DNA of 33,966 nt from CALVGQ01 sp964370435 (lineage in GTDB: Bacteria > Bacillota_I > Bacilli_A > Erysipelotrichales > Erysipelotrichaceae): the NCBI GenBank assembly GCA_964370435.1, contig CAYJJG010000016.1, positions 1 through 33,966 of the forward strand, read 5' to 3'. The translations under genes were made by a program, and so were the position numbers. Below the pieces are notes generated by a model. It was not told the origin of the DNA, did no database searches, and saw nothing but the letters and a program-made list of their open reading frames with translations. Positions 24,168 to 32,781 of the stretch are shown piece by piece. Each line of letters begins with the position of its first letter. The first letter of the stretch is position 1.

Positions 24168-25592
24168 CTATTTTACTTCAATTATTTTCATCATGTTGGC
24201 ACTACCCTCACCTGTAGGATAACCCGCTGTGATAATAATTAATTGTCCTGGTTTAATACCATAAGCTTTAGCATAAGTACTAGCTAATTCATCATCGTTC
24301 ATCATATCATTTTTAACATCAGATACAATAGGAGTAACTCCCCAATAACTCTCAAGTCGGCATTGTACCTCTTTTGAGAACGTTACAGCTAAAATAGGTA
24401 CAGCAGGTCTAAATTTAGAAATACGACGAGCAGTAGTTCCACCTTGAGTGAAGGCAACAACAGCTCCGATATTTTCTAATGTTAAAGTAGCATCAGATAC
24501 TGCAATACCAATTGCATCTTGAACAGTTTTTTTGCTTGAGCGTTTTGATAAAGATAAACGTTCACGATAAGGAATGATTTTTTCTGTTGCTTCTGCAATT
24601 GTTGCCATAGTTTGTACCGCTTCTAATGGATACTCACCAGCAGCAGATTCACCAGATAACATAATAGCATCACTACCATCTAACACTGCATTAGCAACAT
24701 CGCTTGCCTCAGCACGAGTTGGACGAGGATTTCCTGTCATTGAATCTAACATATGTGTCGCTGTAACAACTGGTTTACCATGATTGTTTGCAGCTTTAAT
24801 AATTTGTTTTTGATAAATTGGAACAAATTGTGTTTGTACTTCAACTCCTAAATCCCCACGTGCTACCATAACACCATCGGCAACAGCAAGAATTTCATCG
24901 ATATTGTCGAAACCTTCTTGATTTTCAATTTTAGCGATGATTTCGATTTTTGGTTTATTCATTTCTACTAAAATTTTACGAATTGCTACAACATCTTCAG
25001 CACGACGTACAAATGATGCTGCAATAAAGTCTACACCTTTTTCACATCCAAAGCGGATATCAGCGTCATCTTTTTCAGAAATAAATGGCATCGTCAATTT
25101 AACACCTGGAACATTACATCCCTTTCTGTCTTTAATTGGACCACTAACCTCTACACGACACTTTAATTCCCCTTTAAGATTGTTTTCAAGAACTGTTAAT
25201 TTCATTTTTCCATCATCAATTAGAATATAGTTATCCTTTTTGATATCATCAAATAATTCAGGACAAGCGATATGAAAACGATCATGTGTTCCTAGAATTT
25301 CATCACGACATACTGTTACAAATTCACCGCGTGTATATTCTTCAATACCATTTTCAAATAATCCACAACGAATTTCAGGGCCCTTTGTATCTAGTAATAC
25401 TGCTAAGTTAATTCCAATTTTGTCTGATACAGAGCGAACCATGTCCATTCTTGCACCTTGAGATTCACGATCACCGTGTGAGAAGTTGAAACGAACAATG
25501 TTCATCCCTGCGTTTGCTAATTTTTCGATCATTTCTGCGTTGTCACTAGCTGGACCAATCGTACAAATAATCTTTGTTTTTCTACCTACCAT
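24168..25592 (-). CDS. pyk: Pyruvate kinase
   Basis: The enzyme converts phosphoenolpyruvate and ADP to pyruvate and ATP in glycolysis. It has 474 residues with the TKIICTIGPAS start, substrate Arg in IVRFNFSHGD, the B-domain, the Lys-containing IIAKIENQEG active-site motif, MVARGDLGVE, THMLDSM and the C-terminal allosteric domain ending near ITAGYP. The length is close to the minimal bacterial enzyme. It lacks the extra C-terminal PEP-utiliser-like domain carried by Bacillus Pyk (about 585 residues). GGAGG precedes the ATG. It lies 9 bases after pfk, the conserved pfk-pyk pair, and ends at a strong terminator. Confidence 0.98.
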   Translation of the reverse strand: MVGRKTKIICTIGPASDNAEMIEKLANAGMNIVRFNFSHGDRESQGARMDMVRSVSDKIGINLAVLLDTKGPEIRCGLFENGIEEYTRGEFVTVCRDEILGTHDRFHIACPELFDDIKKDNYILIDDGKMKLTVLENNLKGELKCRVEVSGPIKDRKGCNVPGVKLTMPFISEKDDADIRFGCEKGVDFIAASFVRRAEDVVAIRKILVEMNKPKIEIIAKIENQEGFDNIDEILAVADGVMVARGDLGVEVQTQFVPIYQKQIIKAANNHGKPVVTATHMLDSMTGNPRPTRAEASDVANAVLDGSDAIMLSGESAAGEYPLEAVQTMATIAEATEKIIPYRERLSLSKRSSKKTVQDAIGIAVSDATLTLENIGAVVAFTQGGTTARRISKFRPAVPILAVTFSKEVQCRLESYWGVTPIVSDVKNDMMNDDELASTYAKAYGIKPGQLIIITAGYPTGEGSANMMKIIEVK

Positions 25593-25601
25593 AATTTCCT
25601 C

Positions 25602-26564
25602 CTATATTAATCGATCAAATAATTGATAGAATGTCTTTCTTGATTTTTTAGGCATTTTAAGTGCATCGTCTATAGCATAAGAGACAATTTCATTGTCCAC
25701 TATCCCTACACAATGACCACCAACACCTTCAATAAGTAAGTCTACAGCTTTTTCACCCATACGTGCAGCTAATACACGGTCAGTTGGTGTAGGACTACCA
25801 CCACGTTGAATATGTCCTAAAACTGTTGCTCTACCTGAAAAACCGGTATTCGCACTAATTTTTCTAGCTAAATCATTAGTATCTGTAATTTTTTCACTTA
25901 TTACTACAATAGCATGATTTTTCTTGCGAACTGTATCTAAATATCGAATACTTTCGAGTAATGCTTCTTCATCAAAACCTGTTTCTTGAGTGATTACTGC
26001 TTCTGCACCACAACTTATTGCAGAATAAACTGCTAAATCACCACAACGATTTCCCATCACTTCTACTACTGAACAACGATGATGAGAACTTGATGTATCA
26101 CGAAGTTTATCAACGCATTCCACAATAGTTTTTAGTGCTGTATCAAAGCCAATTGTAAAGTCTGTTGCCGGAATATCATTATCAATAGTACCTGGAAGTC
26201 CAATACAGTTGATTCCCAACTTTGTTAACTCCATTGCACCACGATAAGTCCCATCTCCGCCAATAACCACAATAGCATCAATCTTAGCTTCTTTAAGTTT
26301 TTCAACTGCCTTTTGTTGCACTTTAAGTTCCTTAAACTCTGGTAAACGTGCTGATCCTAATATCGTACCACCACGATCGACAATATCACTAACGTCTGAT
26401 TTTGAAAGTACTTTAAAATCACCGTTCACCATACCTCTATAACCATCGTAAATACCTACGACTTCAATGCCGTTAGCTATCGCAACTCTTGTAACGGAAC
26501 GAATAGCTGCATTCATTCCCGGTGAGTCGCCTCCCGATGTTAAAATACCAATGCGTCCTATCAT
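25602..26564 (-). CDS. pfkA: ATP-dependent 6-phosphofructokinase
   Basis: The enzyme phosphorylates fructose-6-phosphate to fructose-1,6-bisphosphate, the committed step of glycolysis. The start is the ATG at 26564, seven bases after AAAGGAGG; a TTG one codon earlier is less likely. The 320 residues match the usual PfkA length (319 in Bacillus). Motifs: GILTSGGDSPGMNAAIR, the GGDGTYRGA nucleotide loop, the catalytic PGTIDNDIPATD and the fructose-6-phosphate-binding RGGSPTPTDR. It is followed by pyk in the same operon, 58 bases downstream of dnaI. Confidence 0.98.
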   Translation of the reverse strand: MIGRIGILTSGGDSPGMNAAIRSVTRVAIANGIEVVGIYDGYRGMVNGDFKVLSKSDVSDIVDRGGTILGSARLPEFKELKVQQKAVEKLKEAKIDAIVVIGGDGTYRGAMELTKLGINCIGLPGTIDNDIPATDFTIGFDTALKTIVECVDKLRDTSSSHHRCSVVEVMGNRCGDLAVYSAISCGAEAVITQETGFDEEALLESIRYLDTVRKKNHAIVVISEKITDTNDLARKISANTGFSGRATVLGHIQRGGSPTPTDRVLAARMGEKAVDLLIEGVGGHCVGIVDNEIVSYAIDDALKMPKKSRKTFYQLFDRLI

Positions 26565-26622
26565 CAAAAAACCTCCTTTAATACCTCAACTATAATACCA
26601 CTTTCTTTATTTAAAATAAATG

Positions 26623-27534
26623 CTAAAGTTGTTGTTTTCTTCTGTTTTCGCCATTTATAACAATTTCTTTACATAAAGTTTTTATTCTTTCCATAATTCT
26701 AAGGGCTTTTAGTTGCTCAACACCATACTTTGTGCTAAAAGCATAATGCTCTTCTAAACTCTTAAAATCTTCATTACTTGTAAACCAAGTATACTTTTTT
26801 TCTTCCATGCGCTTATTTAATATTGGGAACAATAATTCATCTCTTACCCATGCAGTAACGCTTTCAGCACCTATATCATCTAATACTAAGAAGTCTACAT
26901 GCTGTAAGATACGCATCTGTTTTTGATATTCTTCTGGACTATTAAATAAATTTTTCATGCGTTGGACAAAATCAGGTACATTTACAAAAGCAACCCAATG
27001 ACCTTTTCTTGCTAGATAATTACAAGCACACGCTGCTAAAGTGCTTTTTCCTACTCCTAGGGTTCCATGCAAATAGTAACCTACTGCACTTGGTTGTTCA
27101 AGCCAATCACTAACTGCTGACAATGCTTCCATATTAGAAGAAGTCACTTCTAATTGTGCCATTTTAATAGCATGTAACTGTGAAGGCAAATCATTGATAG
27201 CCATATTTGATAAATGAGCTAGCTCTTTTTGATGTTGTCTAGTGTAGCGACAAGATTGCAATACGAAATCTAAGTACCCTTCATTTTTCAAATGGTAGAC
27301 TTTACCTTTGTTCTCTTGTTTGCATTGATTTAATCCAGTACATTGTTGACATAGTTTAATATTTTCTAGCCATTTAGAAAAGCGATAAGGAAATTGTTCA
27401 ATCAAATTGAAATCAATATTAGATTTTACACAAAGTTCTTTAAGATAATTATCTTTCTTTAATGTATTGATTAGTACCGCACGTTCTTTAAGTACTTCTT
27501 CATTAACTTCAACTTTAAATTCTAATGATTTCAT
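26623..27534 (-). CDS. dnaI: Primosomal helicase loader
   Basis: This AAA+ ATPase loads the replicative helicase (DnaC in Bacillus naming) onto DNA with DnaB and DnaD. It has 303 residues. The N-terminal domain carries a cysteine cluster C62, C65, C71 and C95, as in the zinc-binding helicase-interacting domain of DnaI. Walker A is GTLGVGKST (157-165), Walker B LVLDDIGAE (about 216-224), and sensor I WFTSNED follows. The ATG directly follows the dnaB stop, with GGAGG inside the end of dnaB, so translation is coupled. The dnaB-dnaI pair is conserved in Firmicutes. Confidence 0.95.
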   Translation of the reverse strand: MKSLEFKVEVNEEVLKERAVLINTLKKDNYLKELCVKSNIDFNLIEQFPYRFSKWLENIKLCQQCTGLNQCKQENKGKVYHLKNEGYLDFVLQSCRYTRQHQKELAHLSNMAINDLPSQLHAIKMAQLEVTSSNMEALSAVSDWLEQPSAVGYYLHGTLGVGKSTLAACACNYLARKGHWVAFVNVPDFVQRMKNLFNSPEEYQKQMRILQHVDFLVLDDIGAESVTAWVRDELLFPILNKRMEEKKYTWFTSNEDFKSLEEHYAFSTKYGVEQLKALRIMERIKTLCKEIVINGENRRKQQL

Positions 27535-28728
27535 TTAATTTTCCTCCAATCTCTTCAACTTTTCATGAATAGCTTTTTGCTCCTGTTCATTTAAAGGCTG
27601 ATCCTTTACAGCTTCTTTTTCAAAGGATTTAGGTAAACTTGCCTTTCGTGGAGTGTAACTACTTTGCTTAACCGCAATTTCTTTTGCTGCAGTTTGTGCT
27701 GCTTCTAAAGTATTAATATGATTACGCACCCATGATGTTGCGATTTTTTCTACATATGCTGTATTTAAGCGATTATTATTTTTTAATAAAATAGCCTCAA
27801 TTAACACATTAACTACTTCTTGTTTTAAGCGAAACTTTGTAATTAAATTTTCTAGTATTTTTGCATCAGGTTTACTCACTTCAATGCCGTCTTGATAATT
27901 TTGAAGAAATAAAACAGGAGATATGTCCCACTTGTTCTTAGACTTTTGAGGTGTTGGTTTTTCTCTCCAAGCTAAATTTTTAAGTTTTTGAATATCTAAT
28001 ACATTAGTAGAATTATTAACACAATGTCCCACCATAATACGCATACGATCACTATTAATGCCATAAATAGTCGCTAATTCACCAATAACTTGAAGTGCTT
28101 CTTTAGTTCGCGCTTCGATAGGAAAAGATAAATTACTACTTTCTTGTAAAAACTTATCATAATCAAACTTGATATGCGATTCCATGGCCTGATTAATAGT
28201 ATAGGTTGGCTTTACTTTTGAAAAACTAACTTCATCCTCTTTATCCCAGTTTTGAAGTAATTGTACATTAAATTTTTTAGTAATATTCTTATAATTACTT
28301 TTATCATGAACAGGCTTTGTGATAATAGCTTTAGTCACCTCAATCGCTTTAGAGCCAACTATTTGTAAATATCTTCTTCCAAATACACCATGGTTAATAA
28401 ATTCTTCTACTAACAAGGTCGGCTTTAAAACATAAATATAATTATTCTTTACTTCACTTTCATGATAAAAAGTTTTAATAAGGTTATATTCCTCACATAC
28501 TTTACGAGCATGTTCAAAAGCAATAATATCTATACCCATAAGTGCACATATTCTTTGATGCTGCTCAAAACCTCTTTGCCCATGGGCCTCACTTATTAAA
28601 GTTAAGTATAAAGCTACAGCTGTAGCCCCCATACATGCTTGATAACAAAGCATAAGTGCTTGTGTTTGATCATTTGAAAGTGTAAATAAACTTTCAATTT
28701 TATAACCATCTTTCCCCTTTAATTCCAT
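27535..28728 (-). CDS. dnaB: Replication initiation and membrane attachment protein DnaB
   Basis: This is the Firmicutes helicase-loading factor (not the E. coli helicase of the same name). It bridges DnaD and DnaI at oriC and at restart sites. It has 397 residues. The N-terminal winged-helix region (about 10-130) shows LSNDQTQALMLCYQACMGATAVALY, typical of the family. A DDBH2-like helical domain (about 265-360) contains the NLAWREKP-like stretch and the conserved Y-GI element ends a helix near ATIYGIN. The C-terminal tail is basic and of low complexity. Its ATG shares one base with the coaE stop (TAATG). Confidence 0.92.
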   Translation of the reverse strand: MELKGKDGYKIESLFTLSNDQTQALMLCYQACMGATAVALYLTLISEAHGQRGFEQHQRICALMGIDIIAFEHARKVCEEYNLIKTFYHESEVKNNYIYVLKPTLLVEEFINHGVFGRRYLQIVGSKAIEVTKAIITKPVHDKSNYKNITKKFNVQLLQNWDKEDEVSFSKVKPTYTINQAMESHIKFDYDKFLQESSNLSFPIEARTKEALQVIGELATIYGINSDRMRIMVGHCVNNSTNVLDIQKLKNLAWREKPTPQKSKNKWDISPVLFLQNYQDGIEVSKPDAKILENLITKFRLKQEVVNVLIEAILLKNNNRLNTAYVEKIATSWVRNHINTLEAAQTAAKEIAVKQSSYTPRKASLPKSFEKEAVKDQPLNEQEQKAIHEKLKRLEEN

Positions 28729-29306
28729 TATTTATCCTCCACACAAGCTAACCAGTGTATAATCTTTTCCTTAAACTCTTCCACGCTATTATTATTTTCA
28801 ATAACCCATGTAGCTTTAGCTCTTTTATCTTGATCGCTATACTGTGATTTCATTCTATTGAGTACTTCTTCTTCGGTCATATTTCGTTGCTTCATTCGTT
28901 TTATTCGCTGCTTATCATCAATACTTATTAATAATACTCCATCGAAATAGCACTGCCAGCCACTTTCATAAAGTAGTGGTACTTCAGCAAAAAACACATT
29001 TGCTTCACTTGTTTCCATAGCTTCCTTCATTTTCATCAGTAAATCTGGATAGATAATATGCTCTAAATCTTTTTTCGCTACTTCGTCGTTAAAAACAATT
29101 TTTGCTAATAAGGCGCGATTTATACCCTCATGAAACTCAACTTCAGGGAAGCGTTTAATAATTTTTATGTAGGTTTTTTCATTTTTTTGACTCAACTGTT
29201 TTACCACTTGATCACAATCGAAAACATCGTAGCCTAAATCTCTTAGTATTTCACTACATTTAGTTTTACCTGATCCAATTGTACCACTAATTGCAATTTT
29301 TTTCAT
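28728..29306 (-). CDS. coaE: Dephospho-CoA kinase
   Basis: The enzyme catalyses the last step of coenzyme A synthesis, phosphorylating the 3' hydroxyl of dephospho-CoA with ATP. It has 192 residues. The P-loop is GTIGSGKT (8-15); DCDQVVK is the substrate-binding motif, followed by a lid region rich in Arg (KQRIKRMKQRN) and the WVIENN element close to the C-terminus. It starts 1 base before the mutM stop region and is followed directly by dnaB. The order polA-mutM-coaE-dnaB is conserved in low-GC Gram-positives. The nrdR gene often found between coaE and dnaB is absent here. Confidence 0.97.
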   Translation of the reverse strand: MKKIAISGTIGSGKTKCSEILRDLGYDVFDCDQVVKQLSQKNEKTYIKIIKRFPEVEFHEGINRALLAKIVFNDEVAKKDLEHIIYPDLLMKMKEAMETSEANVFFAEVPLLYESGWQCYFDGVLLISIDDKQRIKRMKQRNMTEEEVLNRMKSQYSDQDKRAKATWVIENNNSVEEFKEKIIHWLACVEDK

Positions 29307-30125
29307 CTATTTCATCCTTTGACATTGAGGGCAAAAACAAGTCCCACGCGTTTGTACTTTAATTTTTTTTATTGCTGTCTGGCACACAACACAAGGTTTA
29401 TTTTCTCTACCATACATATCAATTTGTAGTTGAAAAAGTCCATTTACACCTAGTGAAGAAGTGTAACTACGTATCGTACTCCCTCCAGCAGCGATTGCTT
29501 TGTTTAATACCGCACGTATTGCTTCTACAAGTTCGATACGCTTTTTCTTTGTTAATTTGTGTACTGGAAATAAAGGATGTAGCCTTACTTTAAAGCACAC
29601 TTCATCAGCATAAATATTACCAATGCCTGCTACAAATCCTTGATCTAATAATAGTTTTTTAAGTGCTATTTTCTTATTAATACAATATTTTTTAATATAG
29701 TCTTCATTAAATGTTTCATCAAAAGGTTCTGGTCCCAATTTTTTAAAATAATCGACACTTAGATTTTTTTCAATAAGCTTCATTCTACCAAACTTTCTTG
29801 TATCATGATAATCTATACGTCGCTGATCTGAAAGAAAGAATTGTACATGAGTATGTTTATCGTAAGGTTCCTCTTTATTTCTAACATAAAATTTACCTTC
29901 CATGCGTAGATGTACTATCAAATCTAAATTATCTAAACCTAAAATAATATACTTTCCTCTACGATTAAACGTAGTAAATGTTTTATGTTCTAGTTGTTTA
30001 CAAAATTGAAGAGTATCGCCTTCTATAAGGTTATCATAGAGCACATTAACATGCACAATTTCAGCCTCTTTAATGAGATGTTCTAAGGTTCTTACAACCG
30101 TTTCTACTTCTGGTAATTCTGGCAT
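29307..30125 (-). CDS. mutM: Formamidopyrimidine-DNA glycosylase
   Basis: This base-excision repair enzyme removes 8-oxoguanine and FaPy lesions and nicks the abasic site. It has 272 residues. After Met removal the catalytic Pro (PELPEVETVVR) and Glu are in place; NRRGKYI holds the conserved beta-elimination Lys; GIGNIYADEVCF is the helix-two-turn-helix; and a C-terminal zinc finger with CVVC and CPQC closes the protein. It shares one base with the polA stop (TAATG type overlap) and runs straight into coaE. Confidence 0.97.
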   Translation of the reverse strand: MPELPEVETVVRTLEHLIKEAEIVHVNVLYDNLIEGDTLQFCKQLEHKTFTTFNRRGKYIILGLDNLDLIVHLRMEGKFYVRNKEEPYDKHTHVQFFLSDQRRIDYHDTRKFGRMKLIEKNLSVDYFKKLGPEPFDETFNEDYIKKYCINKKIALKKLLLDQGFVAGIGNIYADEVCFKVRLHPLFPVHKLTKKKRIELVEAIRAVLNKAIAAGGSTIRSYTSSLGVNGLFQLQIDMYGRENKPCVVCQTAIKKIKVQTRGTCFCPQCQRMK

Positions 30126-32719
30126 TATTTAGCCTCATACCAATTCTTACCTGATTCAATAGAAACTTCTAATTTAACATCTAAGGTCATTGCGTTTTCC
30201 ATCTCCTCTTGTATTAACGTTCTCATTTGTTGCTCCTCTTCAACTACGACATCAAATATAAGTTCATCATGTACTTGTAAAATCATTTTAGAACGTAAGT
30301 TTTGTGTTTTCATTCGTTTATCTATTTTGATCATTGCTATTTTAATTAAATCCGCAGCAGTTCCTTGTATTGGAGCATTCATTGCTGCTCTTTTTCCAAA
30401 TTCTCTAATTGCATAATTGCGATCATTAATTTGCTCAATAACACGTCGACGATTCAACAAAGTAAGAACATACGTGTTTTTTTGACAGAATTCGACAACT
30501 TCCTTCATATAAACCGAAATATTAGGATAAGTTTCAAAGTATTTATCAATAAATGCCTGTGCTTCTTTTAAACTAACTTGAATTTGCTCTGCTAAACCAT
30601 AATCTGAGATTCCATATACAATACCAAAATTAACAGCTTTTGCGTGTCTTCTTTGCAAAGATGATACTTCATTAACCGCTACATCAAAAAGTTCACAAGC
30701 TGTCTTAGTATGGACATCAATATCAGCATTAAAAGCTTCAATAAGTTTCTTCTCTTTAGCCATATGAGCTAATATACGTAATTCTACTTGCGAATAATCC
30801 GCTGCAATTAACACATTGTTATCACTTGCAATAAAGGCACTTCTTACTAATCTTCCTTCTTCATCACGCACACTAATATTTTGAAGATTAGGGGCAACAC
30901 TTGATAATCGACCTGTTTGAGTTACACACTGTGTATAAATTGTATGAATACGACCATCATCAAAAATTGATTTCTTTAACCCCTCAGTATATGTACTTAC
31001 TAATTTTTGGTATTTACGATACTCTATTAAGTCATCAATTATAGGATGACTTCCCTGTAATTTCTCTAAGATATCAATTGAAGTAGAGCGTTTTTTATTG
31101 GCTTTTAGACCTAAGGTATCAAACAATAATACCGCCAATTGCTTTGGCGAATTAAAATTAACTTCACTATCACAGTACTGTGTCATTCTAGCACTAATTT
31201 TTTCTACTTTATCCTTCATTGTTTTAGAGATTAAATCTAATCTAGCTTCATCCATCAATACACCTTGTTTTTCCATTTCAAAAAGGATTCTAGCTAAAGG
31301 CATTTCAATTTCATAAAAGAGCTTCTCTAACCCCATAGTAGCTAATTGATGTTTGTTTTTTAAGGCAACCAAATAAAGTAAATCTGCTTTTGCACAAACA
31401 TACTCTATTTGTTTTTCAAGATTAGGTAAAAGTGGCTTTTTTTCTTTACCATAAATATCAACTAATTGATACGGTAAATTGTACTGATATTCATTTTGTA
31501 GCTTCTCTAAACTAGTTATCGTAGTATCACATAAAAATGAAGCAATCATAATATCAAAATGAAGTCCATTAATAACTAAATTATTCCTTAATAAAACGTG
31601 ATAAAGCATTTTTACATCATAAGTTATTTTACTAGTTTCACTTGCTAAAAAGCTCAGTAATGCTTGATCTTCTTGCACATCCTCTAAGGTGATATAGACA
31701 TTCTCTGATTCATCTTTTAGCACTAGTCCATAGCAGTTACTTAAATATGGATTATCAAAATCGATATCAGCAATAACTACAACATCTTCGTGTAACAATG
31801 ATGGTGGGCATTGTTGTACTTGTTTAAAAGAAACAGAATCATTTATAAGTACATCTTCACTTTGTTCTTGAAGTTTTTTAATCATTGAATTCATCTCATA
31901 TTTTTGAAAAAATGCAATTTGCTCATAACGTGTAGCCTCATAACTAAAATCTTCAATGGCTAAATCTAACTCTACATCTACTTTTATTGTTGCTAAACAT
32001 TTAGAAAGCAGTGCTTGATCTTTATATTTGATGATATTCTCTTTTATTTTACCTTTAATTTCTTCAGTGCGTGATAATAACTCTTCAACACTATTAAACT
32101 CTTGTAGTAACTTAATTGCAGTCTTTTCACCCACTTTAGGAACACCAGGAATATTATCCGATTTGTCGCCTGATAAACCTTTAAAATCAATAACTTGAGT
32201 TGGTGTAAGTCCCATTTTCTCCATTAAAGCAGCTTTATTCATTTCTTCTATTTCACTAATACCCTTTTTAAGCAACCATACCGAAGTAGTATCATCAATA
32301 AGCTGTAACATATCTTGGTCACTACTTAAAATATTGATATCATAATCAGGATATTTTTTAACAAGACTGCCAATGATATCATCTGCTTCTACTCCATCTA
32401 ATTCATAGCGGCAAATATTCATTGCATCTAAATATTCTCTAACAATAGCAAACTGACCAATTAACTCAACCGGTGTTTCTTTTCTTCCGGCTTTATAATC
32501 TTCATAAATTTCATGACGAAAATTCTTTTTAGCAGAATCAAAGGCCACCAAAAGTGCATCAGGTTGTATTAAATTTATTGCCTTATTCAACATATTAGCA
32601 AAAGCAAATACAGCATTAGTATATATGCCTTCACTAGTCATCATTGGTCTTCCATAAATAGTGGCATAAAAACCCCTAAATAATAATGAATTACCATCTA
32701 CTAACATCATTTTTTTCAT
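30125..32719 (-). CDS. polA: DNA polymerase I
   Basis: The enzyme fills gaps and removes RNA primers. It has 864 residues. The N-terminal 5'-3' exonuclease (about 1-290) has VDGNSLLFRGFYA and GLSGDKSDNIPGVP. The middle domain lacks the proofreading signature: the Exo I DxE motif is replaced by ADIDFDN and no intact Exo II or Exo III is seen, as in Bacillus Pol I, so 3'-5' editing is probably lost. The polymerase domain has motif A DYSQVELRILAHM, motif B RRHAKAVNFGIVYG and motif C QVHDELIFDV. AAAGGAG lies nine bases before the ATG. It is the first gene of the replication/repair run, just downstream of a terminator-like hairpin. Confidence 0.98.
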   Translation of the reverse strand: MKKMMLVDGNSLLFRGFYATIYGRPMMTSEGIYTNAVFAFANMLNKAINLIQPDALLVAFDSAKKNFRHEIYEDYKAGRKETPVELIGQFAIVREYLDAMNICRYELDGVEADDIIGSLVKKYPDYDINILSSDQDMLQLIDDTTSVWLLKKGISEIEEMNKAALMEKMGLTPTQVIDFKGLSGDKSDNIPGVPKVGEKTAIKLLQEFNSVEELLSRTEEIKGKIKENIIKYKDQALLSKCLATIKVDVELDLAIEDFSYEATRYEQIAFFQKYEMNSMIKKLQEQSEDVLINDSVSFKQVQQCPPSLLHEDVVVIADIDFDNPYLSNCYGLVLKDESENVYITLEDVQEDQALLSFLASETSKITYDVKMLYHVLLRNNLVINGLHFDIMIASFLCDTTITSLEKLQNEYQYNLPYQLVDIYGKEKKPLLPNLEKQIEYVCAKADLLYLVALKNKHQLATMGLEKLFYEIEMPLARILFEMEKQGVLMDEARLDLISKTMKDKVEKISARMTQYCDSEVNFNSPKQLAVLLFDTLGLKANKKRSTSIDILEKLQGSHPIIDDLIEYRKYQKLVSTYTEGLKKSIFDDGRIHTIYTQCVTQTGRLSSVAPNLQNISVRDEEGRLVRSAFIASDNNVLIAADYSQVELRILAHMAKEKKLIEAFNADIDVHTKTACELFDVAVNEVSSLQRRHAKAVNFGIVYGISDYGLAEQIQVSLKEAQAFIDKYFETYPNISVYMKEVVEFCQKNTYVLTLLNRRRVIEQINDRNYAIREFGKRAAMNAPIQGTAADLIKIAMIKIDKRMKTQNLRSKMILQVHDELIFDVVVEEEQQMRTLIQEEMENAMTLDVKLEVSIESGKNWYEAK

Positions 32720-32738
32720 TGCTCTATCTCCTTTAGGT

Positions 32739-32762
32739 AAAAAGACCGACTTATCGGTCTTT
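32739..32762 (-). terminator. Hairpin terminator between the lipoprotein gene and polA
   Basis: AAAGACCGA and TCGGTCTTT form a perfect 9-bp stem with a 4-nt loop, and the T run on the minus strand follows. It lies 20 bases after the lipoprotein stop and only about 20 bases before the polA ATG. Confidence 0.88.
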
Positions 32763-32781
32763 TGTTTAATGTCCTACATTA

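Noticed and set aside
24937..25230. Plus-strand frame opposite pyk
   Set aside because: Fully contained antisense to a conserved enzyme gene; a composition artefact.
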